The notes under the pieces are model-generated. The model worked only from the letters and a program-made list of their open reading frames with translations, searched no databases and was not told the DNA's origin. Positions 1 to 6,662 of a stretch of DNA of 64,000 nt are shown here, in pieces (the first letter of the stretch is position 1; the number at the start of each line of letters is the position of its first letter). The position numbers and the translations under genes were made by a program. The stretch comes from a virus. The DNA is taken from the IMG/VR virus record IMGVR_UViG_3300025872_003406, positions 17,584-81,583 of that record; one strand, 5' to 3'.

Positions 1-273
1 GCTATCACCCACAAAGGTACCTACTCCCCGATCGTCCGCAACAACGGCTGCGAAGTGACCCTCCTCCTGAAGAAGGGCAAGACCACGTTCGAGCAGGTCG
101 TGTCCTACTCCGAGTTCTCCAAGCGCCAGCAGAAGATGCTGGCCCGCAACAAGACCGTCACGGAGTACCGGACGACCAAGAGCTACATGAACCCCACCGG
201 CCCTGACATCCTGGTGGCCGTCGATGCTCCGCTCTCCTGCGATCCCTCCTCCGAGACCTACTGGTCGATGTGA
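1..273 (+). CDS. C-terminal part of unknown protein (truncated by window start)
   Basis: The reading frame is open from base 1 to the TGA ending at 273, giving the last 90 residues of a protein that begins outside the window. The GTG at 55 is an internal valine rather than a start, because the frame continues upstream. Codon use is G+C-rich (CTC, AAG, GTC), like the replication genes further on. The fragment has a basic stretch around KKGKTTFEQ and ends in ETYWSM. I do not recognise the family. It is 25 bases upstream of a very small ORF. Confidence 0.6.
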   Translation, partial: AITHKGTYSPIVRNNGCEVTLLLKKGKTTFEQVVSYSEFSKRQQKMLARNKTVTEYRTTKSYMNPTGPDILVAVDAPLSCDPSSETYWSM

Positions 274-298
274 TTCGCAACCTAAGCTCTTCTTTATC

Positions 299-397
299 AT
301 GGACTACCAAAACATACCTGAGAACCTGTCGGATGTCATCCGTGACGCGATGCTGGAGGAAGATTTCAGCCTCGTTGAGGATCAACAACTTACGTAA
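299..397 (+). CDS. Very small acidic ORF (32 aa), function unknown
   Basis: An ATG at 299 opens a 32-codon frame ending in TAA at 397. The peptide begins MDYQNIPENLSDVIRDAMLE and is acidic with a helical look. It fits neatly between the preceding unknown gene and the endolysin-like gene, where no other frame is open, and its codon use matches its neighbours. No clear Shine-Dalgarno sequence precedes it. It could be a genuine phage micro-gene or a chance frame; the sequence alone does not decide. Confidence 0.4.
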   Translation: MDYQNIPENLSDVIRDAMLEEDFSLVEDQQLT

Positions 398-441
398 TTC
401 TTAGTTGTTTACGCTGGCTCGGTTTTTGCTAGAATAATAGC

Positions 442-873
442 ATGAAAGTCAAGCTCACCCTCGCCCTCCTCGCCACCGCGATCTCGGCCACCGCCGACAC
501 CCCGCGCCTGATCGAGGCTCTGGTCCGAGTCGAGTCCAACGGTAAGGCCAACGCGGTCGGTGACTCCGGCAAGGCCTTCGGCATCCTGCAGATCCATGAG
601 ATCACTGTGAAGGAAGCCAACCGTTTGGCCCAGACGCGCTTCACCCATGCGGACATGATGAATCCTACCAAGTCCCGTGAGGTCGCCACGATCGTCCTGA
701 ACCACTACGCCAAGCACATCCAGAAGACCACCGGACGCGAGGCGTCCGAGCAGGAACTGGCCTACATCTGGAACGGTGGAGCGTCATCCTGGAAGCGCGT
801 GGCGGCTCCTCAGAATGACACCAAACAGAAGAACCTTGAGCGTTACTGGAGCAAGGTTTCCCGAGTTCTCTGA
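442..873 (+). CDS. Exported lytic transglycosylase/lysozyme-like endolysin
   Basis: This 143-residue protein probably cleaves peptidoglycan. Residues 1-18 form a signal peptide (two lysines, an LALLATA-type hydrophobic core, Ala-x-Ala-type end), so it should be exported by Sec. The rest matches the goose-lysozyme/SLT fold (GH23-like): a helix carrying RVES with Glu31 as the probable catalytic acid, a GDSGKAFGILQI segment at 40-51 typical of the substrate groove, and AYIWNGG near the C-terminus. It is about the size of a minimal SLT domain. A weak TAGAAT -10-like element lies at 430-435. The gp5 homologue in this window has no lysozyme domain, so this protein may supply lysis activity. The alternative is a virion-associated murein hydrolase. 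The family call is fairly firm, the role less so. Confidence 0.75.
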   Translation: MKVKLTLALLATAISATADTPRLIEALVRVESNGKANAVGDSGKAFGILQIHEITVKEANRLAQTRFTHADMMNPTKSREVATIVLNHYAKHIQKTTGREASEQELAYIWNGGASSWKRVAAPQNDTKQKNLERYWSKVSRVL

Positions 874-881
874 TACCTACC

Positions 882-1118
882 ATGAATGACACACCCCTAA
901 CAGAGGCCAGAGTCGTATTCTTCGGCTACAATCCTGACGAAGGGGACGAGTTCGTTCAGGCAGACTTTGCTCGAGATCTGGAGCGCCAGAACACCGCGCT
1001 GCTGAACGCTATCAAAGACATCGCCTTGCTTACAGCAAACGGTGACGCGGAAAGAGCCAGCTGGGTTGCTCTTGGTATCCTCAATGACCCACGCGCCGCC
1101 ATCGACGCAGCACGATAA
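882..1118 (+). CDS. Small protein of unknown function (78 aa)
   Basis: This ORF starts 8 bases after the endolysin-like gene and is probably co-transcribed with it. The product is acidic at the N-terminus (EARVVFFGYNPDEGDEF) with an alanine-rich helical C-terminal half. There is no signal peptide or membrane segment, so it is unlikely to be a holin. It is the last gene with G+C-rich codon use before the A+T-rich island. Confidence 0.6.
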   Translation: MNDTPLTEARVVFFGYNPDEGDEFVQADFARDLERQNTALLNAIKDIALLTANGDAERASWVALGILNDPRAAIDAAR

Positions 1119-1249
1119 ACGAGTCGGGCCTGTTTAAGTTCGACTAAAACGCATAGGATTTTCTGGCATTAGTAGAAAAACTGCGGTATTACAAAAGATC
1201 AACCATGACGGAACAGAGATAAAATATATTGTTAGTGGAGATTGATACT

Positions 1250-1573
1250 ATGAACCAAACCAAACAAAGAACCGCTATTGCTGAACATCTTGGCTATATT
1301 GATGTGCGTGATTATGTTGAAGATATGGATAATGACTATCTTTCTTTGATGGGAAGAAAGTATAAGAAGGGTCCGCTAATCCGCATTCCAGATTATCTAA
1401 ATGATTTAAATGCTATGCACGAAGCGGAAGAGCATCTATCTACAGAAGAGATTAAGACATATATGGGGCATCTTCTTGATATTATGGGAATATCTGTGTG
1501 GTGCATTACTCATGTTAGTGCCGAACAGAGAGCAGAAGCATTTCTAAAAACTATCGGTAAGTGGAAAGAATAA
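1250..1573 (+). CDS. Unknown small protein, first member of a tandem paralogue pair
   Basis: I choose the ATG at 1250 (107 residues) rather than the TTG at 1229 because a GTGGAG ribosome-binding sequence at 1234-1239 is correctly spaced and because the start MNQTKQRTAIAEH aligns with the downstream paralogue. The protein shares the segment PDYLNDLNAMHEAEEHL and the C-terminus RAEAFLKTIGKW with the gene at 1578. Codon use is A+T-rich, unlike the genes on either side of the island. Proteins with a 'LNAMHEAE' core occur as unknowns in many tailed phages. No function can be assigned. Confidence 0.75.
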   Translation: MNQTKQRTAIAEHLGYIDVRDYVEDMDNDYLSLMGRKYKKGPLIRIPDYLNDLNAMHEAEEHLSTEEIKTYMGHLLDIMGISVWCITHVSAEQRAEAFLKTIGKWKE

Positions 1574-1577
1574 TACT

Positions 1578-1904
1578 ATGGACAAGAATAAACAAATCAT
1601 TGCTATTGCCGAATATTGCGGATGGCAACAAGTGATGGAACTTCACGGTTACATTAAGGGCATTCGACCCCCCACCCGAGGATGGATAACTGTGCCAGAT
1701 TATCTAAATGATTTAAATGCTATGCATAATGCGGAAAAGCATTTGCTGAACAGAGAGGGTGATGATTGGGGAATATATTGTGATAATCTAATGGACATTA
1801 TTGTGTCGGCGGCAGGGTATAGTGCTGCTGATCTATATTGCCACGCATCCGCAGCAACCAGAGCAGAAGCATTTCTAAAGACCATTGGAAAGTGGGAAGA
1901 ATGA
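1578..1904 (+). CDS. Unknown small protein, second member of the tandem paralogue pair
   Basis: This 108-residue protein begins MDKNKQIIAIAEYCGW and starts 4 bases after the previous stop. It repeats the same core (PDYLNDLNAMHNAEKHL) and tail (RAEAFLKTIGKWEE) as its upstream neighbour, while the N-terminal third and the central loop have diverged. The DNA of the core is almost identical between the two copies, which suggests a fairly recent duplication or gene conversion. Function unknown. Confidence 0.8.
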   Translation: MDKNKQIIAIAEYCGWQQVMELHGYIKGIRPPTRGWITVPDYLNDLNAMHNAEKHLLNREGDDWGIYCDNLMDIIVSAAGYSAADLYCHASAATRAEAFLKTIGKWEE

Positions 1905-1907
1905 GAT

Positions 1908-1952
1908 ATGGACAAAATCAAACAGATTACTCATTATGAAATCAGACCTTGA
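1908..1952 (+). pseudogene. Remnant start of a third paralogue copy
   Basis: Directly after the second paralogue there is another ATGGACAAAATCAAACA start reading MDKIKQI, which matches the MDKNKQI opening of the gene at 1578. It runs into a stop after 14 codons and overlaps the start of the next gene (1936) in another frame. It looks like the 5' end of a deleted third copy, or a conserved gene-junction sequence reused during recombination. It is short, so confidence is low. Confidence 0.35.
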
Positions 1953-2265
1953 TGTTCTTGGTTTATCAGACAAAGAAAAAATTGCTTTTCTTGAGCATCG
2001 CCACGAAATGATTATCAAATGGATTGAGCGTGAAAAACAAAGAGCGATTGATGCCAGAAAGCCACTACCAAGCCCGATGGATTTCCAAATGTCAACACCC
2101 GAAGAACAAGAAAAGGAAACTCGTGCAATCATGGAAAGTAATTGGCACCACGATGCTGTTAAAGGTGCATATTCATATCTGTTGACAGCAATCGAAGTTG
2201 GCGATGAACGAATGATTGCGAAACTTTACAAAGAAAAGTTTCCGAATAACGAATACTCGATTTGA
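1936..2265 (+). CDS. Unknown protein (109 aa) of the A+T-rich island
   Basis: The frame is open from 1885, but the likely start is the ATG at 1936, because the upstream part overlaps the conserved end of the previous paralogue and the remnant start. The product is charged and helical (LSDKEKIAFLEHRHEMIIKW), with a run of glutamates and lysines in the middle and YLLTAIEVGDERMIAKLYKE near the end. No recognisable domain. Confidence 0.65.
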   Translation: MKSDLDVLGLSDKEKIAFLEHRHEMIIKWIEREKQRAIDARKPLPSPMDFQMSTPEEQEKETRAIMESNWHHDAVKGAYSYLLTAIEVGDERMIAKLYKEKFPNNEYSI

Positions 2266-2268
2266 TTT

Positions 2269-2418
2269 ATGCCAAAATACATTGTAGAGTTGTATCTTGA
2301 CGGTTATGACTCCGAAAAAGAAATGGAAGCAGCTTGTGATGAGTTTATCTATGAGCAGCTAAACATGACTGCCAGTTCTGTTAAAGTTACAAAGATTCCA
2401 GATGAGCAAGCATCGTAA
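2269..2418 (+). CDS. Unknown small protein (49 aa)
   Basis: An ATG at 2269, just after the TGA of the preceding gene, opens a frame encoding MPKYIVELYLDGYDSEKE and ending in TAA at 2418. It overlaps the next gene by 17 bases. It has an alternating strand then helix pattern (IVELYLDG, then EKEMEAACDEFIYEQL), so it looks like a real small fold. A+T-rich codon use matches its neighbours. Function unknown. Confidence 0.6.
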   Translation: MPKYIVELYLDGYDSEKEMEAACDEFIYEQLNMTASSVKVTKIPDEQAS

Positions 2419-2635
2419 ACTATATAAAATCGAATATCTATTTGAGCATCCAAACTTTCCCAATGGTAGTAAATGGATGGACTTTACCATGTTCACCTGT
2501 ATGCAAAAATCATTTGCTGAAGGAGCTTTTGCTATGTTAAAAGCTCATTATGGCGGTGAGAAGAAATATCGCTTAGTAGATAGTGAAGGTACTATTGTTG
2601 ATCAATGGAACACTGGTAAAATAGTAGTTAATTAA
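2402..2635 (+). CDS. Unknown small protein (77 aa)
   Basis: This gene overlaps the end of the 49-residue ORF by 17 bases, which suggests translational coupling. The product is basic at the N-terminus (MSKHRKLYKIEYLF), contains aromatic residues around KWMDFTMFTC, and ends in a strand-rich tail YRLVDSEGTIVDQWNTGK. It may be a small beta-rich or winged fold. No family recognised. Confidence 0.65.
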   Translation: MSKHRKLYKIEYLFEHPNFPNGSKWMDFTMFTCMQKSFAEGAFAMLKAHYGGEKKYRLVDSEGTIVDQWNTGKIVVN

Positions 2636-2641
2636 CTCAAA

Positions 2642-3364
2642 ATGAACAAATTCCTAAAACTAATTGGCTATCAGCACAACTATGGTGGTAGAGAACCCTC
2701 ATATAAGTTCAAGTGGGGCGAAATTGCTCTATGGTCAAAAGGCATTTCATTTAGATGGAGTGGGCCTCATTATTCTTATGAGCCGAAACTGATTGTCGCT
2801 TTATATTTCATTACTTTCTATATCAACACTCCATCGTTTGGAGTAGAAGCCGCGCAAATGTGTTCCGAAGATGAACGTAATTACGGCTTTTATCTTTTTC
2901 CTAATCTCAATAACTGGGAAACAACAGTTTTTGAGTTTCATAACAAATCAAAGCACATCAACATGCCCTGGACATATAAATGGAAACGCACTGAACTGCT
3001 TGATTGGGATATGAATACAGTGTTGAAGGAAGAAGCGGGAGAAAGAGATTTTGATAAGTGGTATCGCGAAAGTCAGGCTTGGGTAGCAATCAACGCTAAG
3101 ACTTACGACTATTTATATGTTTTAGAGAATGGCGTTATACAATATCGCAAAGCTACTTGTCATATTGAACGTCGCACTTGGACTGTAAGATGGGCTCCTT
3201 GGATCAACAAAGTCAGCACTACATTGGAAGTAAAGTTTGATGATGAAGTCGGTGAACGCAGTGGCTCTTGGAAAGGTGGAACGATTGGCTGCTCTTATGA
3301 AATGCTGCCAAATGAAACCCCTGAACAAACTCTACGCAGAATGGAAAGGGAAAGAGAGTTTTGA
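2642..3364 (+). CDS. Conserved phage protein of unknown function (240 aa)
   Basis: The largest gene of the A+T-rich island. It is rich in Trp and Tyr, with conserved-looking segments YKFKWGEIALWSKGISFRW at the N-terminus and RWAPWINKV and ERSGSWKGGTIGCSYEM near the C-terminus, finishing with NETPEQTLRRMERER. As I remember them, proteins with this C-terminal block occur as unknowns in phages of several unrelated hosts, consistent with an accessory gene that moves between genomes. No signal peptide or membrane span is evident. Confidence 0.8.
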   Translation: MNKFLKLIGYQHNYGGREPSYKFKWGEIALWSKGISFRWSGPHYSYEPKLIVALYFITFYINTPSFGVEAAQMCSEDERNYGFYLFPNLNNWETTVFEFHNKSKHINMPWTYKWKRTELLDWDMNTVLKEEAGERDFDKWYRESQAWVAINAKTYDYLYVLENGVIQYRKATCHIERRTWTVRWAPWINKVSTTLEVKFDDEVGERSGSWKGGTIGCSYEMLPNETPEQTLRRMEREREF

Positions 3365-3372
3365 TTAAAAAC

Positions 3373-3400
3373 TTGACCTTTAACGGAACTGTACCATAAT
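3373..3400 (+). promoter_or_regulatory. Probable host sigma-70-type promoter
   Basis: TTGACC at 3373-3378 and CATAAT at 3395-3400 are separated by 16 bases, close to the -35/-10 consensus. They sit in the 67-base gap upstream of the gene at 3432, giving a predicted transcript start near 3407. This would be an early promoter read by unmodified host polymerase. Confidence 0.45.
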
Positions 3401-3431
3401 AATACAATTCATTCGTCTACAGAAACTATTC

Positions 3432-3806
3432 ATGAAATCAAAGTCCGTATTTCTATCAAATCTACACTATTTCTATGCTCAAACGGATGGATCATATGCC
3501 ATTCCGAATAGTGCCGAAGGTGATTTACTAAAAACTGCCAAGAAAGAAATAGAAGAGTTGATGGAAGAAAAGCAGTGGCTACGAGAAACTTTATCCGATG
3601 AGGCCAAAAACTATTTTGATATGGCACAAATCAGATTGCCTGAACTATTGCGAGAAAACGAAAAACTGCGTGAGGCACTAAAAGAAATCAGCACCGAGGC
3701 TCATTGTATTGCCAAAGCAGGTCCATTGAATACACCAACATTACATGATGCTTGGGGTAAGTTTATGGCAATAGACGCTATGGCAACGAAAGCATTATCA
3801 AAATGA
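3432..3806 (+). CDS. Unknown coiled-coil protein (124 aa)
   Basis: First gene after the sigma-70-like promoter. The product has a long charged helix (KEIEELMEEKQWLRETLSDEAK, then LPELLRENEKLREALKEIS) that reads as a coiled coil. A short tail with AMATKALSK follows. It overlaps the next gene by 4 bases (ATGA), so the two are translationally coupled. Similar small coiled-coil proteins are common in phage accessory regions. Function unknown. Confidence 0.75.
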   Translation: MKSKSVFLSNLHYFYAQTDGSYAIPNSAEGDLLKTAKKEIEELMEEKQWLRETLSDEAKNYFDMAQIRLPELLRENEKLREALKEISTEAHCIAKAGPLNTPTLHDAWGKFMAIDAMATKALSK

Positions 3807-4129
3807 GCGATACACCACATACTCAAAAAGTACAAGTAGATAATCTTGGCAAGCCTTGGCATTATGCTTATAAAGAGTTGTATAATCACGCCTGTGAACA
3901 AGAAAAGGAGATTAACCAGTTGAAGGCAGATTTCGTAAACATTACTGGGCGTTATATGAAAGAAAACGCTAAACTAAAAACACTATTAAATCAAATACGC
4001 AATGAACCAAAACTTTGGAAATCGGGTCGTGCTGGAAGACAAGACCAGTATGCTGGAATGCCGCCATTTGTTCCTATGATTGACGCTATTATGAAACAGC
4101 ATCTTGACGAAGGAGGTACACCGACATGA
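3803..4129 (+). CDS. Unknown protein (108 aa) coupled to its upstream neighbour
   Basis: The start overlaps the preceding stop (ATGA). The protein contains a KPWHYAYKELYNHACEQEKEINQLK segment with helical heptads, then a central helix KENAKLKTLLNQIRNEPKLWK, and ends in a helix IDAIMKQHLDEGG. It is probably a partner of the coiled-coil protein encoded just upstream. No catalytic motif seen. It overlaps the next small ORF by 4 bases. Confidence 0.7.
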   Translation: MSDTPHTQKVQVDNLGKPWHYAYKELYNHACEQEKEINQLKADFVNITGRYMKENAKLKTLLNQIRNEPKLWKSGRAGRQDQYAGMPPFVPMIDAIMKQHLDEGGTPT

Positions 4130-4296
4130 GTGTTGAAGGAAAAGAGATCCGTAGCCTTGAGCTCGTTGATTCGAGCGATCCGCGTCTCACGACTACGTGT
4201 AAAACCGCCAAGAAAAGCCACAAAAAACCACAAAGAGCGAAGACTACGAGGATGATCGTCCGAGTATGCTCAAGTGGGTTATGGAAAATCGCTTGA
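4126..4296 (+). CDS. Small basic ORF (56 aa), probably frameshifted near its 3' end
   Basis: The ATG overlaps the previous stop (ATGA). In frame 0 the product begins MSVEGKEIRSLELVD and becomes Lys-rich before stopping at 4296. The -1 frame, entered at the A6 run (4222-4227), gives a far more protein-like tail: KSEDYEDDRPSMLKWVMENR, continuing to TGA at 4329-4331 (about 68 residues in total). Either one A is missing (mutation or sequencing), or frameshifting occurs; the site is not a canonical slippery heptamer. Confidence 0.45.
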   Translation: MSVEGKEIRSLELVDSSDPRLTTTCKTAKKSHKKPQRAKTTRMIVRVCSSGLWKIA

Positions 4297-4317
4297 GAAT
4301 AAATAACTCTGCAATTA

Positions 4318-4451
4318 GTTCTTTTCAGTGAGCCTACTTCTAACAAAGTAGACCAAGACTACGTTTCGGCCAATGTCCATACGACTAAGATGGCCTAAAT
4401 ACCATAAAGCATACTTCAAGACACAATTGGAGTAGGCTCACTGAAAAGAAC
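4318..4451 (+). repeat. 21-bp perfect inverted repeat enclosing 92 bases; candidate structured RNA
   Basis: Bases 4318-4338 and 4431-4451 are perfect reverse complements (21 bp). Inside, GTAG (4348-4351) can pair with CTAC (4359-4362) and GGCCA (4368-4372) with TGGCC (4391-4395), so a transcript could fold into a long outer helix with two inner hairpins. T5 (4454-4458) follows the right arm. It fills the largest gene-free gap in the window, between the A+T-rich island and the G+C-richer core. It could be a structured non-coding RNA, a long-loop terminator or the footprint of a small mobile element. Confidence 0.6.
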
Positions 4452-4495
4452 ACTTTTTGATTTACTTCCTGACCGAACACGGTAGGATCTACACT

Positions 4496-4768
4496 ATGAA
4501 CACGACTGACAAGTATTCCCGAGCCGATCTGCTCGAGGCCCTCCGCAACAACAAGGTTGTTGTGACCTTCACGAAGGTCGATGGTACCGTGCGTGACCTG
4601 TATTGCACGCTGAAGAACGACCTGATCCCGGCCGACAAGGTTCCGAAGAACGAGAAGCCGATCAAGGAGAATGACTCAGTCATCCGAGTCTTCGGCCTCG
4701 ACCAGTCCAATGGATGGCGTTCGTTCCGCGTGGCTTCTGTCACCGGAATGACCATCATCAACGACTAA
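4496..4768 (+). CDS. SH3-like beta-barrel small protein (DUF2693/WYL_2 type)
   Basis: I choose the ATG at 4496 (90 residues), preceded by a TAGGAT ribosome-binding sequence at 4482-4487, over the in-frame ATG at 4457. The order KVVVTFTKVDGTVRDLYCTL, then a Pro-containing linker, then VIRVFGLDQSNGWRSFRVAS matches the small phage proteins with an SH3 beta-barrel fold related to WYL domains. Such proteins accompany replication genes in many T4-like phages; their role is not established. It starts the G+C-rich early/middle gene cluster. Confidence 0.7.
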   Translation: MNTTDKYSRADLLEALRNNKVVVTFTKVDGTVRDLYCTLKNDLIPADKVPKNEKPIKENDSVIRVFGLDQSNGWRSFRVASVTGMTIIND

Positions 4769-4772
4769 TCCA

Positions 4773-5993
4773 ATGGCTGTCGAAGACATACTCAAGAACG
4801 CCAAGAAGCGCACCAAGAAGGCCCGCAAGCACATCGGTGGTGTTGATGCCACTGATGAGCGTTACACCGGTCTCGAACCGGTCTGGGACAATTGGTCCTC
4901 GTGGCCCAAGGAAAAGTTCCATGCGGAACGCTCTCGCGCGTTCAATTTCTACAACTACTACCAGGACTCGAAGGCCATGAAGCCTCGTGTGCTCGAGTGG
5001 ATGGAGGCCAACGGCTATTCCAAGGAGGACGTCTCCGCGGTTCGCCGTACGGCTGACTACCTTCCTGGTGTGACCACCGGCACGCTGTGCACCTGCATGC
5101 TCCGTGGCATGCCGGAGAAGCACCCAGAACTCGATTATACGAGCGATCGGGAGTTCGTGGATACCAGCATTCGCAACACAATCTCGATCGGCCGTAGCAT
5201 GGCCCGGGAGGCATCCAAAGGTGACTCTGGAAGCCCTGCAGCACCCTCGGTTTCTCCGATGGAGCTGCTGCGGAACAAGGCCACGCGTACGATCATCCGT
5301 GACCTCGATGAGATGATCGACCTGTGGGTCCTCAAGAAGGACTATGATCCGATCGATATCTATGCCAGGATGCAACACCATGGCCTCTCTGCCATGGCCT
5401 GTGCGACCGTGGAGAACTTCCTGACGCGTCATATGACCGAGATCCAGAAGGCTCTGGATGGTTCGGATCCTTACCTCGTGGAGGTCTACCAGAACGAACC
5501 GAAGCCTGCCCTCAAGAAGAAGGTACAGGCATTCGAGAAGATGCTGGCCGATCTGGAACGCTTCCGTCATGCAGCCAAGGCCACTCGTGCTCCTCGTGAG
5601 AAGAAGCCGATCTCTGCTCAGAAGCAGATCGCTAATCTGAAGTACTGCAAGGAGAACGCCGAGCATAAGATCGCCTCGATCGATCCTCAACGGATCGTCG
5701 GTGCCTACCGCCTCTTGGCCTTCAATGTCAAGTACCGCATGCTGATCGATTACGTGGCCCAGAACGAGAAGGGTCTTTCCATCAAGGGTACCACACTGCA
5801 GAACGTGGATGAGGTCAACACTCGGTCCATCCGCCTGCGCAAACCTGACGAGTTCCTGCCTATCGTACTCGGTAGTACACCAAAGCAGATCAACAAGGCC
5901 TGGGAGAAGCTGACCACCAAGGAAAGCAAACCCAATGCTCGTATCGGATCTGAGGTCGTGCTCCTACGAGTCTTCGAGAGGAGGGACGTCTGA
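4773..5993 (+). CDS. Conserved phage protein of unknown function (406 aa)
   Basis: This gene starts 4 bases after the SH3-like gene and overlaps the gp33 gene start by one base. The N-terminus is strongly basic (ILKNAKKRTKKARKH). It is followed by an aromatic segment AERSRAFNFYNYYQD, a mostly helical body, and a central basic linker (KPALKKKVQAFEKMLADLE). The C-terminal part (residues 290-400) looks helical with a KYRMLIDYVAQNEKG segment. No catalytic motif is evident. Its place immediately upstream of gp33, gp59 and gp32 suggests a role in replication or late transcription, but that is inference from position only. Confidence 0.75.
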   Translation: MAVEDILKNAKKRTKKARKHIGGVDATDERYTGLEPVWDNWSSWPKEKFHAERSRAFNFYNYYQDSKAMKPRVLEWMEANGYSKEDVSAVRRTADYLPGVTTGTLCTCMLRGMPEKHPELDYTSDREFVDTSIRNTISIGRSMAREASKGDSGSPAAPSVSPMELLRNKATRTIIRDLDEMIDLWVLKKDYDPIDIYARMQHHGLSAMACATVENFLTRHMTEIQKALDGSDPYLVEVYQNEPKPALKKKVQAFEKMLADLERFRHAAKATRAPREKKPISAQKQIANLKYCKENAEHKIASIDPQRIVGAYRLLAFNVKYRMLIDYVAQNEKGLSIKGTTLQNVDEVNTRSIRLRKPDEFLPIVLGSTPKQINKAWEKLTTKESKPNARIGSEVVLLRVFERRDV

Positions 5994-6223
5994 TGTTAGA
6001 CAATATCCTGACCAAAGCATCGCTGGCCGAGAAGGTCGAATCTCTCGTCAAATCCGAGAAGATGTCCTACATCGAGGCGGTCATCCATATCTGCAACGAG
6101 ATGGGAGTCGATCCGGCCGACATCGGTAAGCTGATCGCACCCTCCATTAAGTCCAAGATCGAGGCCGAGGGAATGGCCTCCAATCTTCTTCCAAAAACCA
6201 ATACACTGAAAGGGTTCCTATGA
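5993..6223 (+). CDS. 33: Late-transcription coactivator gp33-like
   Basis: This 76-residue protein resembles the gp33 family: a helical core MSYIEAVIHICNEMGVDPADIG, then KLIAPSIKSKIEAEG and a C-terminal NLLPKTNTLKGFL. In T4, gp33 bridges host RNA polymerase and the sliding clamp gp45 and, with gp55, directs transcription from TATAAATA promoters. A strong GAGAGGAGGG ribosome-binding sequence (about 5977-5986) precedes the start. Position fits: the order 33-59-32 is conserved in T4, here with two small genes inserted after 33. Late promoters of the expected type occur across the structural region. It is short, so the call rests on pattern plus context. Confidence 0.7.
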   Translation: MLDNILTKASLAEKVESLVKSEKMSYIEAVIHICNEMGVDPADIGKLIAPSIKSKIEAEGMASNLLPKTNTLKGFL

Positions 6224-6414
6224 GCACAGATCAAACCGTAAACATTAGCGCCAATCCCGATGGTACGCTGGCTGCCAAGCCTGCCAAGATCCCGTTGAAG
6301 TACCGTCCTCGTCGCGGCCGTCATCCTGAGGTGACAGCCGGTGCATTCGGCAACGGCCGCAAGCACAATGGCATCAAGTACCGTCGTAGCTCCCTGATCC
6401 GTCGCTTTCGATGA
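6220..6414 (+). CDS. Small basic protein of unknown function (64 aa)
   Basis: The start overlaps the gp33 stop (ATGA) and follows an AGGG ribosome-binding sequence. The product is very basic in its second half (KYRPRRGRHPEV, KHNGIKYRRSSLIRRFR), which suggests nucleic-acid or polymerase binding. It lies between gp33 and gp59, where T4 has no gene. No family recognised. Confidence 0.6.
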   Translation: MSTDQTVNISANPDGTLAAKPAKIPLKYRPRRGRHPEVTAGAFGNGRKHNGIKYRRSSLIRRFR

Positions 6415-6662
6415 TGAAGGTCTACACACTCGATCAGAACGATCTGCAGAGGACCGGTCAAGCGGCCACCACTGCATTTCTGAATACGGCTCTGGCTGAT
6501 AAGGTCATCACTCAGGAGCAATACGATGAACTCTCGAAGTACTGTATGATCTGCCATACCCCAAATGGATTCATTGAGCGGCTGAAAAACGCCATCGGAT
6601 TCAACAAGGAAGAGAATGGGTATGAGAAGATCTACTGGACTGCGCATCAACTCACAAGGTAA
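6411..6662 (+). CDS. Unknown small protein (83 aa)
   Basis: It overlaps the preceding gene (ATGATGA junction) and its TAA overlaps the start of the gp59 gene by one base (TAATG), so the three are translationally coupled. The sequence is helical, with a CMICHTPNGFIERL segment; the two cysteines in CxxC spacing could bind metal, but there is no second pair. Function unknown; context suggests DNA replication. Confidence 0.6.
   Translation: MMKVYTLDQNDLQRTGQAATTAFLNTALADKVITQEQYDELSKYCMICHTPNGFIERLKNAIGFNKEENGYEKIYWTAHQLTR

Noticed and set aside
1885-1936. Earlier in-frame start for the gene at 1936
   Set aside because: The extra residues overlap the conserved 3' end of the upstream paralogue and a remnant start; the ATG at 1936 gives a cleaner protein.
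4318-4451. Retron msr-msd or tRNA-like interpretation of the inverted repeat
   Set aside because: No reverse transcriptase is nearby, and there is no T-loop or anticodon arrangement; only a structured RNA or repeat can be supported.
4758-5690. Minus-strand ORF of 310 codons antisense to the 406-residue gene
   Set aside because: It mirrors a G+C-rich gene with strong plus-strand codon pattern, has a Leu/Arg-rich unlikely composition, and the plus frame shows the normal overlaps with neighbours.
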